DNA of 37,498 bases, from NCBI GenBank assembly GCA_003166795.1, contig PMUS01000012.1, positions 3,509 through 41,006 of the forward strand, in the 5' to 3' direction. Of the stretch, positions 22,492 to 30,686 are shown piece after piece; the first letter of the stretch is position 1; each line of letters begins with the position of its first letter. Both the position numbers and the translations under genes were made by a program. Under the pieces are notes generated by a model. It did no database searches, was not told the DNA's origin, and worked only from the letters and a program-made list of their open reading frames with translations. Source of the stretch: Acidobacteriota bacterium (GTDB taxonomy: Bacteria > Acidobacteriota > Terriglobia > Acidiferrales > UBA7541).

Positions 22492-24539
22492 CGAGCGCCG
22501 CGTCCGATTTCCCGGCCCAGCACATGACCAGCGAACCCATCGCGAACTCGCTTCTCGAATCGGAAGGATATGCCGCGTTCGAATATCTCGGAGACGCGAA
22601 TTTCCAAGTTATCGGGATTCCATCCAAATTCTGTCTGGAACTCGTCGGCGAAGCAGTCGCGCCGGGCGGGTCTTTCCGTCTCGGAGACCGCATGCCCTTT
22701 CTCGAGAGCTTTCTCCCCGATGCTGAACAGTGCTGGGACTCGGAAGGGGACGGCCGCGTGGAATCCGGCTCCTGGATCGAGCGCGTCGGAGATGGCCGCG
22801 AGTTAGCGCTGGAGGCCTCTGCATTTCGGATCGCCGGGAAGCGCATCATGCTTATCCGGAATCCTCAGAAGCAATTCGCGGAAGACGTGCTGCTACTCCA
22901 GAAGGCCCGCGAGTCGGCGCTCGGGCACGAACGACTCCTGCGCGAGATACAGAAGAAAGAAATCCTTCTCCACTGCGTGATCCACGATCTTTCCCAACCG
23001 CTTTCCGCGATGCGCGGCTGCTTTTCGTTGCTGGCGGCGGAAAAGCTCTCTCCGAAACTTCGCGGGCTGATCGAAATCGGCCAGCGGCAGTCGCGAAATC
23101 AGGAGGACTTGATCCGTGGGATCCTGCAGGCGTTTTCCGCCGAGCTCGCGGCGCAGGAAACGATTCATCGCGACGCCGCGCACGCGCCGGACCTTGCCCG
23201 GTGCGCTCAGGAAATAGCGAGGGACTTCTCCGCGGCGTTCGCGGCGCGCGACGCCCGAATCGAATGGGATGCTCACGTTGACCTCGGACGCAATTGGCAG
23301 GTCGTGGGAGATGAGTCCCGTCTCCGCAGGATCTACACGAACCTCGTCGAAAATGCGCTTCGATATAGTCCGGCGGGCTCAACCGTCACGCTCGGCGTGG
23401 TTCCCGACGGAACTGATCTGCGCGCTTACGTGGACGACGAAGGACCCGGATTGCCGGCCGGTGAGTCTGCGGCCCGCTTATTCGGGCTATTTTCGAAGGG
23501 CAAGGAAGGCGGCGGCAAGGCCGGCCTGGGACTCTATTTCTGCAAAATCACCGTCGTGCGCTGGGGCGGCGCGATCGGCTGCGAGAATCGCCCGGGCCGC
23601 GGCACGCGTTTCTGGTTTCGCCTTCCGCGAGCGGAGGGGCAGACAAGCGAGACGGCCATCGGCGCCAACCAAGGTGCAGCAGGTTCGTCCACTGGGATAG
23701 TAGATGCAAAAAAGAGCGTCAGGCCGCTGCGGCTTCTCCTCGCCGAGGATTCACCTGTCAATCGGCAGATCAGTGCTCTCTTGCTCGAAAAGCGCGGGCA
23801 CAAAGTCGTGGCTGTCGAGAACGGCAAACATGCGCTCGCGCAGCTCGAAAACCGGGGTTTCGATGCAGTGATTCTTGACGAAGAGATGCCTCAGATGGGC
23901 GGTCTCGAAGCCGCCCGCGCGATTCACAAAATGGAAGCGCGTATCGGCCGGCACATTCCCACCGTTCTGGTCACGGGCAACGGTTCGGAGGCGGCTCGCG
24001 TCCGATCTCGTGAGGCGGGTTTGGATGCGCACATTGCCAAACCGTTTCTGGATGAGGAGTTATTTCGCACCGTGGAAAGCCTGTGCGGCGGCGTCGGGAC
24101 TGGCGAGGGTTCTTCCGCGCCGGAAACGAGCGCCGGCGTCGCCGAAGTGTTTAACGCGCAGGATCTCCTGAAGCGCGTGGGCGGAAATCCCAAGGTGCTT
24201 CGGGACCTGGCCAAAATATTCCTGGAAGACACTCCGAAACGAAGGTCCGCCATCCGCAAGGCGATCACGCGTCAGGACGGCGAGGCCCTGGCCCGCGCGG
24301 CCCATGCCTTGCGCGGCTCGGTGGCAATGCTGGGCGCAACCGAGATCGCGGAGGATGCCAGCAAAATCGAGGAGATGGGTCGAAGCGGAAGAATTACTGA
24401 AGCAGGCAAGATTCTCGCGCCATTTGAGGGTAAACTCTCCGGCTTCGAAAGGTTAATTGCCGGAATCGCGGCCGGCCCGGGCAAGGCGAAGAAAAGCGGC
24501 CGAAGAACCGGCGGCACGCGAGCGCGAAGGAGAAAATGA
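22488..24539 (+). CDS. Hybrid histidine kinase (HisKA-HATPase-REC-HPt)
   Basis: About 683 residues with no membrane helix, so a cytoplasmic sensor. An N-terminal PAS-like region (about 20-130) leads to a coiled linker, a HisKA domain with His166 (VIHDLSQPLSAMRG), an ATPase domain with the N-box Asn289 (LVENALRYSPAG), DDEGPGLPAG and GLGLYFCK, a receiver domain with Asp464 (VILDEEMPQMGG) and Lys in IAKPF, and an HPt domain with His606 (AAHALRGSVAML). The C-terminus is basic. This is a full phosphorelay in one chain. GTG 22488 overlaps the GTPase stop; ATG 22524 is the alternative. The next gene is a response regulator with an ATGA overlap, so it is the likely receiver. Confidence 0.9.
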   Translation: MTSAASDFPAQHMTSEPIANSLLESEGYAAFEYLGDANFQVIGIPSKFCLELVGEAVAPGGSFRLGDRMPFLESFLPDAEQCWDSEGDGRVESGSWIERVGDGRELALEASAFRIAGKRIMLIRNPQKQFAEDVLLLQKARESALGHERLLREIQKKEILLHCVIHDLSQPLSAMRGCFSLLAAEKLSPKLRGLIEIGQRQSRNQEDLIRGILQAFSAELAAQETIHRDAAHAPDLARCAQEIARDFSAAFAARDARIEWDAHVDLGRNWQVVGDESRLRRIYTNLVENALRYSPAGSTVTLGVVPDGTDLRAYVDDEGPGLPAGESAARLFGLFSKGKEGGGKAGLGLYFCKITVVRWGGAIGCENRPGRGTRFWFRLPRAEGQTSETAIGANQGAAGSSTGIVDAKKSVRPLRLLLAEDSPVNRQISALLLEKRGHKVVAVENGKHALAQLENRGFDAVILDEEMPQMGGLEAARAIHKMEARIGRHIPTVLVTGNGSEAARVRSREAGLDAHIAKPFLDEELFRTVESLCGGVGTGEGSSAPETSAGVAEVFNAQDLLKRVGGNPKVLRDLAKIFLEDTPKRRSAIRKAITRQDGEALARAAHALRGSVAMLGATEIAEDASKIEEMGRSGRITEAGKILAPFEGKLSGFERLIAGIAAGPGKAKKSGRRTGGTRARRRK

Positions 24540-25381
24540 TGAGCAAGATTTTGGTTGCGGATGACGATCGCGCGACCCGCCACATGTTGAAGAGTGTGCT
24601 GGGGGAAGCCGGATACGAAGTTGCCGTCGCCGCGGACGGGAACGCCGCGCTGAAAAAATTGCGCGCCGGAGCCTTCGATTTGCTTCTGACGGACGTTTGG
24701 ATGCCGGGCATGAATGGCCTGGAGCTGCTCGCCCGGCTGCGCGAAGAGCCGAACCATCCCCGCACGATCGTGATGACCTCGGACGACACCTCGGAAGTGA
24801 TGCTCCGTGCGATTCGCGAGCAGGCGTATCACTACATCAGAAAACCCGTGGACCCCGGCGCCGTGGTCGAACTCGTCAAGGACGCGCTTTCCGCCAAGCC
24901 ATCCTCCTCGCCCATTGAAGTAATTTCCGCCGTTCCCCACTGGATTGAATTGCTCGTTCCGTGCGAACTCGAAGCCGTCGCCCGAATCACCGGATTCATG
25001 GCTCAGATTAAGTCCGAATTGTCCGATGAGGACCGCGAGCACGTGGGATTCGCGTTCAGGGAGCTGCTCACGAATGCGATCGAATGGGGAGGGAAGCTCG
25101 ACCCGAATCAGAGGGTGCGTATCTCCTATTTGAAAACAAAACGCATGGTCCAGTATCGAATCGCGGATCCTGGCATGGGTTTTCGTATCGAGGATTTAAG
25201 CCACGCGGCCGTCAGCAATCCCGAGGACGATCCCATGCTTCACAGCGAGGTTCGCAAGCAAAAGGGGCTGCGCCCCGGCGGCTACGGGCTTTTCATGGTG
25301 CGCGATTTGGTTGACGAGTTGCTCTACAACGAAGTGCACAACGAGGTGGTTTTGGTTAAGTACCTTACTCCCGCATCCTGA
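24539..25381 (+). CDS. Response regulator with anti-sigma-type ATPase output domain
   Basis: About 280 residues. The receiver domain (about 1-120) has the acidic pair (VADDD), the phosphoacceptor Asp52 (LLLTDVWMPGMNG) and the Lys in YIRKPV. Residues of about 140-280 are a RsbW/SpoIIAB-like HATPase_c_2 domain: N-box ELLTNAIEWGG (Asn179), G1 IADPGMGF and G2-type GGYGLFMVRDLVDEL. Such domains phosphorylate anti-anti-sigma (STAS) proteins or bind sigma factors; no STAS gene is in the window. ATG 24539 has AAGGAG six bases upstream; ATG 24536, directly adjacent, overlaps the kinase stop. It closes the GTPase module and probably carries the output. Confidence 0.88.
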   Translation: MSKILVADDDRATRHMLKSVLGEAGYEVAVAADGNAALKKLRAGAFDLLLTDVWMPGMNGLELLARLREEPNHPRTIVMTSDDTSEVMLRAIREQAYHYIRKPVDPGAVVELVKDALSAKPSSSPIEVISAVPHWIELLVPCELEAVARITGFMAQIKSELSDEDREHVGFAFRELLTNAIEWGGKLDPNQRVRISYLKTKRMVQYRIADPGMGFRIEDLSHAAVSNPEDDPMLHSEVRKQKGLRPGGYGLFMVRDLVDELLYNEVHNEVVLVKYLTPAS

Positions 25382-25407
25382 GCCACCGGCGCCGAACGGA
25401 GCGCACC

Positions 25408-26709
25408 ATGCAACCAAAATCATTTTACGGCTGGAAACTCCTGGTGGTTTTCTGGGTAATCATCGTCCTGAACTTCACCTTTCCCACGTTTGGCACCAGC
25501 GTCGTCAACACTTATATGGCGAAAGCCATGCACTGGAACCGCAAAGAGTTGGGTCTGGCATTCTCGGTGTTTAGTCTGATGGCGGGTCTTCCGGGCCCGC
25601 TGGTGGCACGCTCGATCAATAAATTCGGCATTCGTTTTACGCTCGTTGTCGGAACGCTGCTTTCTTCGCTCGGGGCGCTGCTGATGGCGCTTATTGTGCA
25701 GACGGCGTTTGAGGCGATCATTGTCTTCGGGATCATCGTCGGCGCCGGCGTCGCCATGGCGGGCACGATCGGACCGCAAGTCGGGATGGCGCGCTGGTTC
25801 CACAAAAAACGCGCCCGCGCGATTTCGCTTCTCCTCACCGCTTCCGGCGTCGGAGGTTGCATCGCCGTGCCCGCGCTGAACGGGATGATCGCGCGGGCGG
25901 GAGGGAATTGGCGCGCCGCGTGGTGGTGCATGTCCGCCATGTCGCTCGTCGCGGCATTGGTCGCCGCGCTTTTTGTCAAGGAAAGCCCCGCGCAGATGGG
26001 CCAAACGCCGGATAACGAGCCGCTCGCGGTTGCGTCGCCGTCGCCGGACCCGCGCGCCTCCCGAGCCGGCCACGGAGTTTACAAGACCACCGAAGATTGG
26101 ACGCTCGGCGAAGCTCTCAAATCGCCCACGCTGTGGCTGCTGGTCCCGACCTACCTCGGTTTTTTCATGGGATTCTTCATCTACATCGCGCACGGCGTCT
26201 CGCATCTGGAAGGTCTCGGATATGCTCCGGGAGAGGCGGCGAAATCCATCTTTGTGATTCTGATCTCCTCGTTGATCGGGCAATTTACGGTGGCCGCGCT
26301 GGGCGACCGCGTCGAGCCTCGCCTGCTCTCAGCCGTTGCGGTTTGTTTGTACGGCGCGGGCACGCTGCTTGCGATTCATGCCGTCACGCCCGCGGTGATG
26401 TATTCCTACGCCATTTTGATGGGCAGCGGATTCGGTGCGGCCTTCACCTGCATGGCGACGATTCTGAGCAATTATTATGGATTGAAGGTGTATCCCGCGC
26501 TGCTCGGAATCACTCTGCCGATGGGAACGATTCTTGGCGCCATTGGTCCGGTGACGGCCGGATATTTTTACGATCGCTACGGCACTTATAGCCAGATATT
26601 TTCCATCGTGGCCGCGCTCTGTTTCATCAGCGCAGTACTTTATCTTCTCGCCAAGCCTCCGGTGCGGAGTTCTCCCCGCGCCAGGGTCGCGCCCGCGCAA
26701 GCGGCCTAA
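25408..26709 (+). CDS. MFS transporter, oxalate/formate antiporter-like
   Basis: A 433-residue, 12-helix carrier. YGWKLLVVFWVIIVLNF at the N-terminus, the 2-3 loop (ARSINKFGIRFTLVVG), the ARWFHKKRARAISLLLTASGVGG block and a long cytoplasmic middle loop are typical of the OFA branch (also monocarboxylate-like). ATG 25408 has GGAG six bases upstream. It follows the response regulator by 26 bases on the same strand and could share its transcript. The family carries organic acid anions, so it could relate to the CoA-transferase operon, but nothing in the sequence proves this. Confidence 0.82.
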   Translation: MQPKSFYGWKLLVVFWVIIVLNFTFPTFGTSVVNTYMAKAMHWNRKELGLAFSVFSLMAGLPGPLVARSINKFGIRFTLVVGTLLSSLGALLMALIVQTAFEAIIVFGIIVGAGVAMAGTIGPQVGMARWFHKKRARAISLLLTASGVGGCIAVPALNGMIARAGGNWRAAWWCMSAMSLVAALVAALFVKESPAQMGQTPDNEPLAVASPSPDPRASRAGHGVYKTTEDWTLGEALKSPTLWLLVPTYLGFFMGFFIYIAHGVSHLEGLGYAPGEAAKSIFVILISSLIGQFTVAALGDRVEPRLLSAVAVCLYGAGTLLAIHAVTPAVMYSYAILMGSGFGAAFTCMATILSNYYGLKVYPALLGITLPMGTILGAIGPVTAGYFYDRYGTYSQIFSIVAALCFISAVLYLLAKPPVRSSPRARVAPAQAA

Positions 26710-26756
26710 GGGCTTTCATGTTGGGCGCATCTATCCTGGGCTCAAGCACTTGTATA

Positions 26757-26770
26757 CACACGCGAGTGTG
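26757..26770 (+). promoter_or_regulatory. Short GNRA-loop hairpin before the GAF-ANTAR gene
   Basis: CACAC at 26757-26761 and GTGTG at 26766-26770 form a perfect 5-base stem around a GCGA tetraloop. It lies in the 167-base gap before the ANTAR gene. ANTAR targets have two hairpins with six-base loops, so this is not a match; it may be a leader fold or chance. Confidence 0.25.
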
Positions 26771-26876
26771 CCCCTATGTTATCGGCCAGGGCACTGTTTA
26801 CCGTTATCTCAAATACTGATGACACCCACTTCGAAATTGGATTTGCCTGTTTTGCGCTGCGTTCCTAAAGTGGGGT

Positions 26877-27605
26877 ATGAATGGATACGCAGCGCCCGAT
26901 CGGCATCAGGACATAGATGTCCTGCACGCGATTGGTGAGCGCATTGCCGCCGCCGATCCGCTTTCCACGGTACTGAAGCTCGTCGTCGAAATTGTTTCCA
27001 CCGTCGTGAAATGCGACTCGTGCTTTCTGTACGTGCTTGAGGGAAACGAGCTCATCCTGCGAGCTTCTCAGAATCCCCATGCCGAGGCAGTGAACCGGCT
27101 GACGCTCCGAATGGGACAGGGCATTACCGGCTGGGTCGCCGAAAACAAAAAGCCCGTGGCGATTGCGAGCCGCGCATCGTTTGATCCGCGTTTCCAATCG
27201 TTCCACGAATTGCCCGAGGACCGGTTCGAGGCGTTTTTGTCCGTGCCCATCTTGTGCCGCGACAAGCTGGTCGGAGTGATCAATCTGCAGCACCGCCATT
27301 CGCACGTCCACAGCCAGCGCGAAATCCACCTCGTCTCGACGATTGGTTTTCTCGTGGGCCCGGAAATCGAATTGGTGCGCCTCGAGGCCCAGGACTCAAA
27401 GCTTTCCGAACTCTCGGAGGCGCGACGCTTGGTCAAAACGGCACAGGAAATCCTGCAGCGCGATCTCCGAATCGCCGAGGAAGAAGCTTTCCTCGTCCTG
27501 CAGCGCGAAAGCCGCGACCGCCGGAAGTCCATGAAGGAAATCGCGGAAGCCATCCTAATCGCCGACGAAATTGTTTCCAGGCGAAACCCGCCGCGACCAT
27601 CCTAA
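26877..27605 (+). CDS. GAF-ANTAR RNA-binding antiterminator
   Basis: A 242-residue cytoplasmic protein. Residues of about 10-160 form a GAF sensor domain (RMGQGITGWVAENKKPVAIA, FLSVPILCRDKLVGVINLQH). Residues of about 175-235 match the ANTAR three-helix fold (ARRLVKTAQEILQRDLRIAEEEAFLVLQRESRDRR and the KEIAEAI helix), which binds dual-hairpin RNA and prevents termination. The usual receiver is absent; GAF-ANTAR proteins sense small molecules or redox state. The start at 26877 has a weak ribosome-binding site. No kinase partner is adjacent. Its stop interlocks with the stop of the converging hydrolase gene. Confidence 0.85.
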   Translation: MNGYAAPDRHQDIDVLHAIGERIAAADPLSTVLKLVVEIVSTVVKCDSCFLYVLEGNELILRASQNPHAEAVNRLTLRMGQGITGWVAENKKPVAIASRASFDPRFQSFHELPEDRFEAFLSVPILCRDKLVGVINLQHRHSHVHSQREIHLVSTIGFLVGPEIELVRLEAQDSKLSELSEARRLVKTAQEILQRDLRIAEEEAFLVLQRESRDRRKSMKEIAEAILIADEIVSRRNPPRPS

Positions 27606-28507
27606 TACTCGCTTAGAAACCGAATGACCCGTGCTTCGTACTCTGCGGGCGCATGGCCGAGAGCCGACGCATGTTCTGCCCCCTCGACAACCCACAATTC
27701 CTTCGGACCGATCGCGGCTCCGTAGATTCGCTCGGCGTGTCGGCAGGGAATGGTGTTATCTCGTGCACCGCAAATCAGTAGCGCTGGAAACGGACGCGCC
27801 GCGACCGCCTTTTCCGGAGACACCTCGTCGGGGGCAAAGCCTCCCGCTTTTGCCATGGCGTCCATCCCAAAGATCGTCGCGGGACGAAACAGCGTTTTGC
27901 CCAGAAATGGGCTGAAATGCAATCCGCCATAGTCGTAGCTGACTTCGCGCAGGTCGGCGAATGGGTTTTCCGCGATGACGCCTTCGATGCGCGGCTCGAC
28001 AGCCGCCGATTGCAGCGCGATCGCGGCACCCATCGAGACTCCGAGCGCGTACAGGTGACGCACCCTTTCCGTTGAGTATAGGGCGTCTGTAACGGCGACG
28101 GTGTCGTAGCGTTCTTTCCAGCCGTAAGTCGCCATATCGCCGCCGCTCGCGCCATGCGCGCGGGAATCCATCATCACCACGCTGTACCCGTGGCGCAGGA
28201 GAAACTCGGCGTGGCCCAGAGTCCCGGTGCGATTGTCCGATACGCCATGGAAGAGAAGTACCCAATCGCCGTTCGGCTCAGGTGGATGGACTTTCCATCC
28301 GCGGAGCTCGACGCCATCCGGCGCCTGAACAGTGAAATCCTCTTTGGCGGCTCCGGTGCGGGCGAGCATCTGGGCGGTTTGTTCCAGGCGCTCAGGATTC
28401 AAGCGCATCGGGTGGAGAACGCCCGGTCCGATCGCGTGGCCGGCAAACGCAGCCATAATGGGAGCGAGCGCGAGCAGAACGATGACGACGTAGGCAGTCC
28501 GGCGCAT
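27602..28507 (-). CDS. Alpha/beta hydrolase, membrane-anchored or exported
   Basis: A 301-residue serine hydrolase. The N-terminus has a hydrophobic anchor or signal (AYVVIVLLALAPIMAAFAGHA). The fold is clear: an oxyanion HG in LLFHGVSDN, MDSRAHGASGG, nucleophile Ser in GVSMG, the acid in CGARDNTIPC, and the terminal His in EGAEHAS. It resembles the family of putative lipases/peptidases that act on envelope substrates (alpha/beta hydrolase fold COG1073-like). ATG 28507 is chosen for the signal. It runs toward the GAF-ANTAR gene, and the two stops share bases (27602-27605). The substrate is unknown. Confidence 0.85.
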   Translation of the reverse strand: MRRTAYVVIVLLALAPIMAAFAGHAIGPGVLHPMRLNPERLEQTAQMLARTGAAKEDFTVQAPDGVELRGWKVHPPEPNGDWVLLFHGVSDNRTGTLGHAEFLLRHGYSVVMMDSRAHGASGGDMATYGWKERYDTVAVTDALYSTERVRHLYALGVSMGAAIALQSAAVEPRIEGVIAENPFADLREVSYDYGGLHFSPFLGKTLFRPATIFGMDAMAKAGGFAPDEVSPEKAVAARPFPALLICGARDNTIPCRHAERIYGAAIGPKELWVVEGAEHASALGHAPAEYEARVIRFLSEY

Positions 28508-28601
28508 CCGTGCCTCTAGAAGTTGATACGAAATAGGGAGGTCAGGTGTTTCATCCGCGGGCGGAAACGACTGGCGCGCCTCGCGATTTTATCGGCAGGA
28601 G

Positions 28602-29138
28602 CTAGGGCTTGGGGTGCTCGCGGAGCATGCGAATTGGTTTCACGATCATGTCTTTCGGCGCATTCACCTGATGATCGAGGATGGGCGTCAGCTCGCCTTC
28701 GTCCGCGGACTTGGGAGCAAATTTCCACTCGGTTGACGGAGCGTACTGATCTTTCTGCATCACCACGAACAACAACGCACCGGATCGGAAGCGCGCATTT
28801 AGAAGCGGAGCGTCGCCCTGGTCCTTGTGGGTAGGGTCAATCAAGTTTCCTTCCTTATCAACGCTGATATCGAAGTTATTCAGCGTGCCGCCGAGCGCGC
28901 CACCCTGTTCCTTGAGGACGAGGATCGCAAGAACCTCGCCGTTGAAACTCGCCTTCCATGTGCCCACGAATGTCTTCAGATCGGGGGGCACTTCTTTCGC
29001 CTGTTCCACGCTTTGACTCGCTAAAGCTTGGAAGCGAGACGCTGAAAGGCCTGCCGCGCAGAGAAAGAGCATGCAGCCCAGAAACCTCAGTATCGCCCCG
29101 CGAGTGCGGGTTGCACAACGGTGCTCGGAAGGTTTCAT
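28602..29138 (-). CDS. Small secreted protein of unknown function
   Basis: A 178-residue protein with a signal segment (ILRFLGCMLFLCAAGLSASRF) after a basic start. The mature part has alternating hydrophobic strands (KTFVGTWKASFNG, LAILVLKEQGGALGGTLNNFDI, ALLFVVMQKDQY), which look like a small beta-barrel or lipocalin-like fold. No catalytic motif is evident. ATG 29138 follows AAGGAACG at good spacing, so I reject the longer frame from 29225. It lies divergent to the efflux operon and upstream of the hydrolase on the same strand, with a 94-base gap. I do not recognise a named family. Confidence 0.7.
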   Translation of the reverse strand: MKPSEHRCATRTRGAILRFLGCMLFLCAAGLSASRFQALASQSVEQAKEVPPDLKTFVGTWKASFNGEVLAILVLKEQGGALGGTLNNFDISVDKEGNLIDPTHKDQGDAPLLNARFRSGALLFVVMQKDQYAPSTEWKFAPKSADEGELTPILDHQVNAPKDMIVKPIRMLREHPKP

Positions 29139-29290
29139 CGTGCGTTCCTTTACAAGATGCCTTGGTCCGCGAAATGAAAACTCGGACACGGCGCTGATGT
29201 TACGGGAACGTCCGCCGATCGGCAATGCCCCGGCCTTCAGACCCGGGCAAGGCGCCGCCCCGCCAAAGCCGCAATTGGCATCTTACATAA

Positions 29291-29306
29291 GGCGTTCCGG
29301 ATCGCC
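29291..29306. promoter_or_regulatory. Near-perfect 16-base palindrome
   Basis: GGCGtTCCGGAtCGCC is self-complementary except for one mismatched pair. It lies about 100 bases upstream of the proposed -10 of the efflux operon, five bases from a second palindrome. It could be a binding site for a dimeric regulator; no regulator gene is adjacent. Confidence 0.35.
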
Positions 29307-29310
29307 TGAT

Positions 29311-29323
29311 ATATGGCGCATAT
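29311..29323. promoter_or_regulatory. 13-base palindrome ATATG-gcg-CATAT
   Basis: Perfect 5-base arms around a 3-base centre. A/T-rich dyads of this general kind are common operators of PadR and MarR-type regulators that control efflux genes; the assignment to either family is a guess. It is placed between the divergent secreted-protein and efflux genes. Confidence 0.35.
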
Positions 29324-29397
29324 GTAGCGTGCGAGCGGCGCCGGATGCCCTTCGCGGCAACCTGCAGGTCTTTGCGTAGGCAAGCCCGGAAAGGGTC

Positions 29398-29406
29398 TGT
29401 TACAAT
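29398..29406 (+). promoter_or_regulatory. Extended -10 promoter of the efflux operon
   Basis: TGTTACAAT fits the extended -10 pattern TGnTAnnnT with five of six -10 bases. It would start transcription near 29413, about 38 bases before the chosen HlyD start. The nearest TTG-type -35 box is too far, as is common for extended -10 promoters. Confidence 0.45.
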
Positions 29407-29450
29407 TTTGTGATTCACGGGGCAGGCCGCGGGCGGATGTGCGGCCCATC

Positions 29451-30686
29451 ATGGCGGAAAACAACAAACGAAAACCGGTCACTTTGGTCCTTGTCGCGCT
29501 GCTCGCCATCGCGATCCTGGCCGTCCTCGCCCTTCGGCGTGGGGCGCCGGTCGTGAAGGTCGTCGGCGTCGCGCGCGAGGATTTGAGCGCCACCATCACC
29601 AGCAATGGCAAGGTCGAGCCCATTTCTCCAACCGTGGCTCGCGCTGAGTTCCCGGCATTCGTGGATAAAGTGACGGCGACGGAGGGACAGTCGGTGCGCC
29701 GCGGGCAGGTGATCCTGACCCTGAATGCCGCGGATGTGCGTTCTCAGCTCGCGCAGGCTCGCGCCGATCTGCTTACCGTGCAGAATGACCTCCGCAACGC
29801 GCGCGCCGGCGGCCCGCCGGATCAGGTAGCGCAGCTCAGTGGCGATTTGCAGGCCGCTCAGGTGCAGGTGAAGAATCTCGAGAGCAGCGAGCAGGCGCTC
29901 AAGGGGCTGGTGGCCAAACAGGCCGCCACGCAGGACGAACTCGCTCAGGTTCAGGCCAGCCTCGCCAAGGCGCGCGGAAATCTTCAGGCGCTCCAGGCGA
30001 AAAAACAGGATTTGGCGCAGCGGGCATCGGCGATCGTGCAAGGCGCGAACCTGCGCGTCAGCCAGGCGCAGGACCTGGTGCAATCGCTCGAGGAAAAAGT
30101 TCGCTCGGCGACGGTCACCGCTCCCACCGACGGCACGCTCTACTCGCTCCCCGTGAACGCGGGCGATTTTGTGAAAGTCGGAGACACGCTCGCCGAAATG
30201 GCCGATCTGCGGCACGTGCGCGTGCGCGCATTTGTAGACGAGCCAGACCTGGGATCGCTTGAGCCGAATCAGAGCGTCGCGGTCACCTGGGACGCGAAGC
30301 CGGGCCGCACCTGGACCGGAAGCACCGAGGAAGTTCCAAAACAGGTGGTGGCGCGCGGGATGCGCAGCGTGGGAGAGGTGCTTTGCTCGGTTGATAACGA
30401 CCATCTCGAGTTGCTGCCAAATACCAACGTGCAGGTCCTGATCACGGTGCGCGAGCGGCACGGGGCTTTGGTCGTCCCGCGCACGGCTGTTCTCGGCGAC
30501 ACTGCCCAGCACTATGTGCTGGTGTTCGCAGACGACAAACTGCACCGCCGCGACATCTCAGTAGGCGTGGCCAGCGCCTCGATGTACGAAGTCGTGTCGG
30601 GTTTGACGAGCAACGACCGCGTGGTGCTGCCCGGCGAGAAACAGCTACGCGATGGAATGGAAGTTCGAGCCGAGGAGGCTAATTGA
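29451..30686 (+). CDS. HlyD/MacA-type efflux adaptor protein
   Basis: About 411 residues. A membrane anchor at about 11-27 (TLVLVALLAIAILAVLAL) is followed by the split barrel-sandwich domain (TATEGQSVRRGQVILTLNA; TVTAPTDGTLYSLPVNAGDFVKVGDTLAEM), a long coiled-coil hairpin (about 90-215) and a beta-barrel plus membrane-proximal domain (VPRTAVL, VVSGLTSNDRVVLPGEKQLRDGMEV). It links an inner-membrane pump to TolC. ATG 29451 is preferred; GTG 29439 adds four residues. It is the first gene of the operon, with a TTGA overlap to the TPR gene. Confidence 0.9.
   Translation: MAENNKRKPVTLVLVALLAIAILAVLALRRGAPVVKVVGVAREDLSATITSNGKVEPISPTVARAEFPAFVDKVTATEGQSVRRGQVILTLNAADVRSQLAQARADLLTVQNDLRNARAGGPPDQVAQLSGDLQAAQVQVKNLESSEQALKGLVAKQAATQDELAQVQASLAKARGNLQALQAKKQDLAQRASAIVQGANLRVSQAQDLVQSLEEKVRSATVTAPTDGTLYSLPVNAGDFVKVGDTLAEMADLRHVRVRAFVDEPDLGSLEPNQSVAVTWDAKPGRTWTGSTEEVPKQVVARGMRSVGEVLCSVDNDHLELLPNTNVQVLITVRERHGALVVPRTAVLGDTAQHYVLVFADDKLHRRDISVGVASASMYEVVSGLTSNDRVVLPGEKQLRDGMEVRAEEAN

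Larger units (their letters stand above)
29139..29450. other. Divergent intergenic region of the efflux operon
   Basis: About 310 bases with no supported gene. It separates the secreted-protein gene on the minus strand from the HlyD gene on the plus strand. It contains two adjacent palindromes (29291-29323), a smaller TTGC-GTAG-GCAA dyad at 29372-29383 and an extended -10 at 29398-29406, listed separately. Confidence 0.6.

Noticed and set aside
25408-26709. Assigning the MFS gene and the CoA-transferase as an oxalate/formate pathway
   Set aside because: Both belong to broad families, they are 6 kb apart on opposite strands, and no oxalyl-CoA decarboxylase is present.
29415-30545. Minus-strand open frame opposite the HlyD gene
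   Set aside because: The plus strand shows a full adaptor with anchor, coiled coil and sandwich domain; the opposite frame has none.
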